Below the pieces are notes generated by a model. The model saw nothing but the letters and a program-made list of their open reading frames with translations, did not search any database and was not told the DNA's origin. Of a stretch of DNA of 64,000 nucleotides, positions 62,553 through 64,000 are shown piece after piece. How positions within the stretch are numbered: position 1 is the first letter of the stretch; each line of letters starts with the position of its first letter. The position numbers and the translations under genes were made by a program. This DNA comes from Bacteroidales bacterium (GTDB lineage Bacteria > Bacteroidota > Bacteroidia > Bacteroidales > UBA932): the NCBI GenBank assembly GCA_004556005.1, contig SFJA01000001.1:18813-82812 (forward strand). Direction: 5' to 3'.

Positions 62553-63103
62553 TCCAGCAGCAGAACGCAGAACGCAATGATGCTCAAGACCGTTCCGCCT
62601 GCGATTTCCGCGGCGCGGCCGAAGCGTCTGCCCAGTGTCCTTCCGCCAAAGATTCCTGCGACTACCGAAATGAAGGTGACTGCAAATACAGCTATGAAAA
62701 GGGGCAGAAAGCCGGCAGTGGTCTGACCTGCCATCGATTCGGAGACTCCGACTGCGAGAGCGTCTATGCTGGTTGCGATTCCTCCGAGTATGATGTTTCG
62801 GGCGCCGTTGAGGTCGCGAACTTCCTCCTTTCCCCTGAATCCTTCCACAATCATCGAAATGCCCACATAGAGCAGCAAGACAAATCCTATGATGTGGGAT
62901 ACCTTGCTTACAAGGCCGGAGAGTGCGTTCCCGAAGAGGTATCCGACCAAGAGCAGAAGAGCCTGGATGATTGCAAATGAAAGGGCTACGATGCCGACAT
63001 TCTTCCAGTTAATGTTCTTTATCGTTATACTGGAGCACAGAGAAACTGCCAAACAGTCAGCGCAAAGGGAGATGGCTGTCAAAAGTGATTCAATTATTCC
63101 CAT
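62549..63103 (-). CDS. mntP: manganese efflux pump MntP
   Basis: A 184-residue membrane protein with six helices in two repeats of three. Each repeat carries an acidic signature: LCADCLAVSL (about residues 14-23) and SIDALAVGVS (about 110-119), the conserved aspartates used for Mn2+ export. Start 63103 (MGIIESLLTAIS) is taken because it opens directly into helix 1 and follows a -7 element by 9 bases; the open frame continues upstream through the corA leader but is not coding. Confidence 0.9.
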   Translation of the reverse strand: MGIIESLLTAISLCADCLAVSLCSSITIKNINWKNVGIVALSFAIIQALLLLVGYLFGNALSGLVSKVSHIIGFVLLLYVGISMIVEGFRGKEEVRDLNGARNIILGGIATSIDALAVGVSESMAGQTTAGFLPLFIAVFAVTFISVVAGIFGGRTLGRRFGRAAEIAGGTVLSIIAFCVLLLD

Positions 63104-63112
63104 ATCAGGGTT

Positions 63113-63120
63113 CAAATTTA
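63113..63120 (-). promoter_or_regulatory. putative -7 element for mntP
   Basis: Minus-strand TAAATTTG fits TAnnTTTG with 9 bases before the mntP ATG, leaving no room for a riboswitch in that transcript. Confidence 0.42.
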
Positions 63121-63132
63121 CAAAAAAAACCA

Positions 63133-63140
63133 TATATTTG
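63133..63140 (+). promoter_or_regulatory. putative -7 element for corA
   Basis: TATATTTG fits TAnnTTTG and is 101 bases before the corA start, giving a leader of roughly 95 bases. Confidence 0.45.
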
Positions 63141-63160
63141 CGGGCTGACTTCTCCGTAAT

Positions 63161-63243
63161 GTCAGCCTGACCCGTAGGGGAGTCCCGGAGACTTCCAAGT
63201 TGAACCCTCCCGAGTGCAGTCGGGAACAATATGCACGGCTGAT
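63161..63243 (+). promoter_or_regulatory. structured leader with pseudoknot upstream of corA (candidate riboswitch)
   Basis: Four pairings can be drawn on the plus strand. P1: GUCAGCC (63161-63167) with GGCUGAU (63237-63243), which includes the first two bases of the corA AUG. P2: GGGAGUC (63178-63184) with GACUUCC (63190-63196). P3: CCCGA (63209-63213) with UCGGG (63220-63224). Pseudoknot: GUGCA in the P3 loop (63214-63218) with UGCAC (63232-63236). P1 and P2 each contain one G-U pair, which would be an A-C mismatch on the other strand, so the plus strand is the RNA. A competing hairpin GGCTGAC/GTCAGCC (63143-63149 with 63161-63167) would free the start codon. I could not match it to a known riboswitch class from memory. 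Confidence 0.55.
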
Positions 63244-64000
63244 GATTAAGATTTTCTACAGACAAGGAGACGGAATCGTTTCAACCACGTCTAAAACGGA
63301 GTTTGCCGCCATCGGCAAAGAAAGAGTGCTCTGGATTGACCTCATCAATCCGGAAGGTGATGAAAAAAGGGCTGCGGAGTCATTTCTGGATACTGAGATT
63401 CAGAGCCGTGCCGAGGCTGAGGAAATTGAGAGTTCATCACGTTTCTACGAAGAGGACAATGCGATTTTTGCCAACACCAACTTCCTGTCGCCTGCCGGTG
63501 ACGAGATGTCGGCGGAGACCGTTTCGTTCATTCTCGTAGATGGAATCATCACAACGCTGCGCGAAAATCCCATCAGGTCCTTCGATACACTCCAGCTCAA
63601 GATCCAGGCTCGTCCCGACCTGTTTCCTGACGGGTTCACGGTCTTTGTAGAGATAATGGACAAGCGTGTCGATCTGGATGCCGATATGGTGGAGCTTATC
63701 TCCAAGGATGTCAGTCAGTTCAGCAAACGCATCAATCAGCAGGAAGATATCAATGAGGAATTTCTCCTGGATATCAATCAGTTGCAGGAAAATGCGATGT
63801 TTGTGAGAGAGAGTGTGGTGGATAAGCAGCGTCTGGTTTCCAATATACTCAAGAGCAAACGATGCCCTAAAGATACCGATATCAGGGAAGATCTCGGAAT
63901 TATACTTCAGGACATCGCCTCACTTATCAACCACGTCAATTTCAATTTCGAAAGGCTTGAGTATCTGCAGGATACCGTGCTCGGAATCATCAATCTCGAC
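63242..64000 (+). CDS. corA: CorA-like Mg2+/Co2+ transporter, N-terminal part (cut by window edge)
   Basis: The frame opens with MIKIFYRQGDGIV at 63242 and runs off the right edge after 253 codons. The N-terminal alpha/beta domain (VLWIDLINP, FILVDGIITTLRENPIRSF) and the long helical stalk (VDLDADMVELISKDVSQFSK, LLDINQLQENAMFVRESVVDKQRLVSNIL, NFNFERLEYLQDTVLGIIN) fit the CorA family. The membrane helices and the GMN selectivity motif would lie beyond the window. The start codon is partly paired in a predicted leader structure. Mg2+ is the usual substrate; divergent mntP hints at joint control of divalent metals. Confidence 0.85.
   Translation, partial: MIKIFYRQGDGIVSTTSKTEFAAIGKERVLWIDLINPEGDEKRAAESFLDTEIQSRAEAEEIESSSRFYEEDNAIFANTNFLSPAGDEMSAETVSFILVDGIITTLRENPIRSFDTLQLKIQARPDLFPDGFTVFVEIMDKRVDLDADMVELISKDVSQFSKRINQQEDINEEFLLDINQLQENAMFVRESVVDKQRLVSNILKSKRCPKDTDIREDLGIILQDIASLINHVNFNFERLEYLQDTVLGIINLD

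Noticed and set aside
63168..63241. A TPP riboswitch (GGGGAGUC... and UUGAACCC resemble parts of it)
   Set aside because: The core CUGAGA and the ACCUGA...GGUAAUGCC arrangement are missing and the pairings differ.
63238..63250. CUGAUGA near the corA start as a hammerhead ribozyme core
   Set aside because: The matching GAA core strand and a cleavable NUH site with closing stems could not be found; the AUG in it is the corA start.
63104..63265. A yybP-ykoY-type Mn2+ riboswitch for mntP on the minus strand
   Set aside because: The mntP -7 element lies 9 bases from its start, leaving no leader, and the visible pairings contain A-C mismatches on that strand but G-U pairs on the plus strand.
1..64000. 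tRNA, rRNA, tmRNA, insertion sequences or prophage
   Set aside because: No cloverleaf with a GTTCRANYC loop, no transposase or integrase and no terminal inverted repeats were noticed while reading both strands; a covariance-model scan would be needed to exclude small RNAs.

Overview
The window is 64 kb of densely coding chromosome from an anaerobic, fermentative member of the Bacteroidota, most likely a Bacteroidales species from a gut-like habitat. The evidence is as follows. Many genes are preceded by the Bacteroidota -7 element TAnnTTTG, sometimes with a TTG or TTTG about 20 bases further upstream, and Shine-Dalgarno sequences are scarce. Several families are typical of the phylum (DUF4290, DUF4293, a FISUMP lipoprotein, a DUF3822-like gene before rsmD). 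Energy genes are anaerobic: GlpABC, an Na+-pumping oxaloacetate decarboxylase, and Pta/AckA. No insertion sequence, phage, CRISPR array, tRNA or rRNA was seen, and no gene-free gap exceeds about 240 bases.

Layout. 1-6.8 kb (+): the end of polA, an ECF sigma factor, then glpA-glpB-glpC-HAD phosphatase-rsmG, followed by rpmH with its own promoter and a strong terminator. 7.1-14.4 kb (+): the decarboxylase operon oadG-oadA-oadB, alanine racemase, a secreted C1 aminopeptidase and a GlpT-like organophosphate transporter. 14.4-24.7 kb (-): one packed operon, DUF4290-ftsK-lolA-lytic transglycosylase-addB-addA. 24.7-28.0 kb (+): a four-gene cassette (HprK-like kinase, S26-type peptidase, PqqD, ABC exporter) resembling a peptide-maturation and export system with no visible precursor. 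28.0-31.2 kb: FISUMP lipoprotein (-), apbE (+), short ComEC (-). 31.3-39.8 kb: ackA (+); nrnA-FKBP lipoprotein-MATE-kinase (-); a pilin-like protein, a DUF3822-like gene and rsmD (+); pta (-).

39.8-48.0 kb: mazG (-), prfA and DUF4293 (+), a lone Clp N-domain protein (-), gyrA and a TPR protein (+), a CapA-like protein (-). 48.0-54.5 kb (+): a SPOR lipoprotein, an inactivated M28 peptidase fused to a TonB C-terminal domain, leuS and two YitT paralogues. 54.6-64.0 kb: a membrane-bound AraC regulator (+), an RluA-type synthase (-), dnaK (+), NhaC (-), a NagB/PIG-L fusion and recR (+), mntP (-) and the start of a CorA-like transporter (+).

The observations most worth following are: an 83-base leader before corA with an H-type pseudoknot and a stem that covers the start codon; the HprK/S26/PqqD/ABC cassette; the dead M28-TonB fusion; the NagB domain lacking its catalytic histidine; and a repeated pattern in which the -7 element lies only a few bases before the start codon, suggesting leaderless or nearly leaderless mRNAs. 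Family assignments come from recognising motifs by eye; no database search was run.
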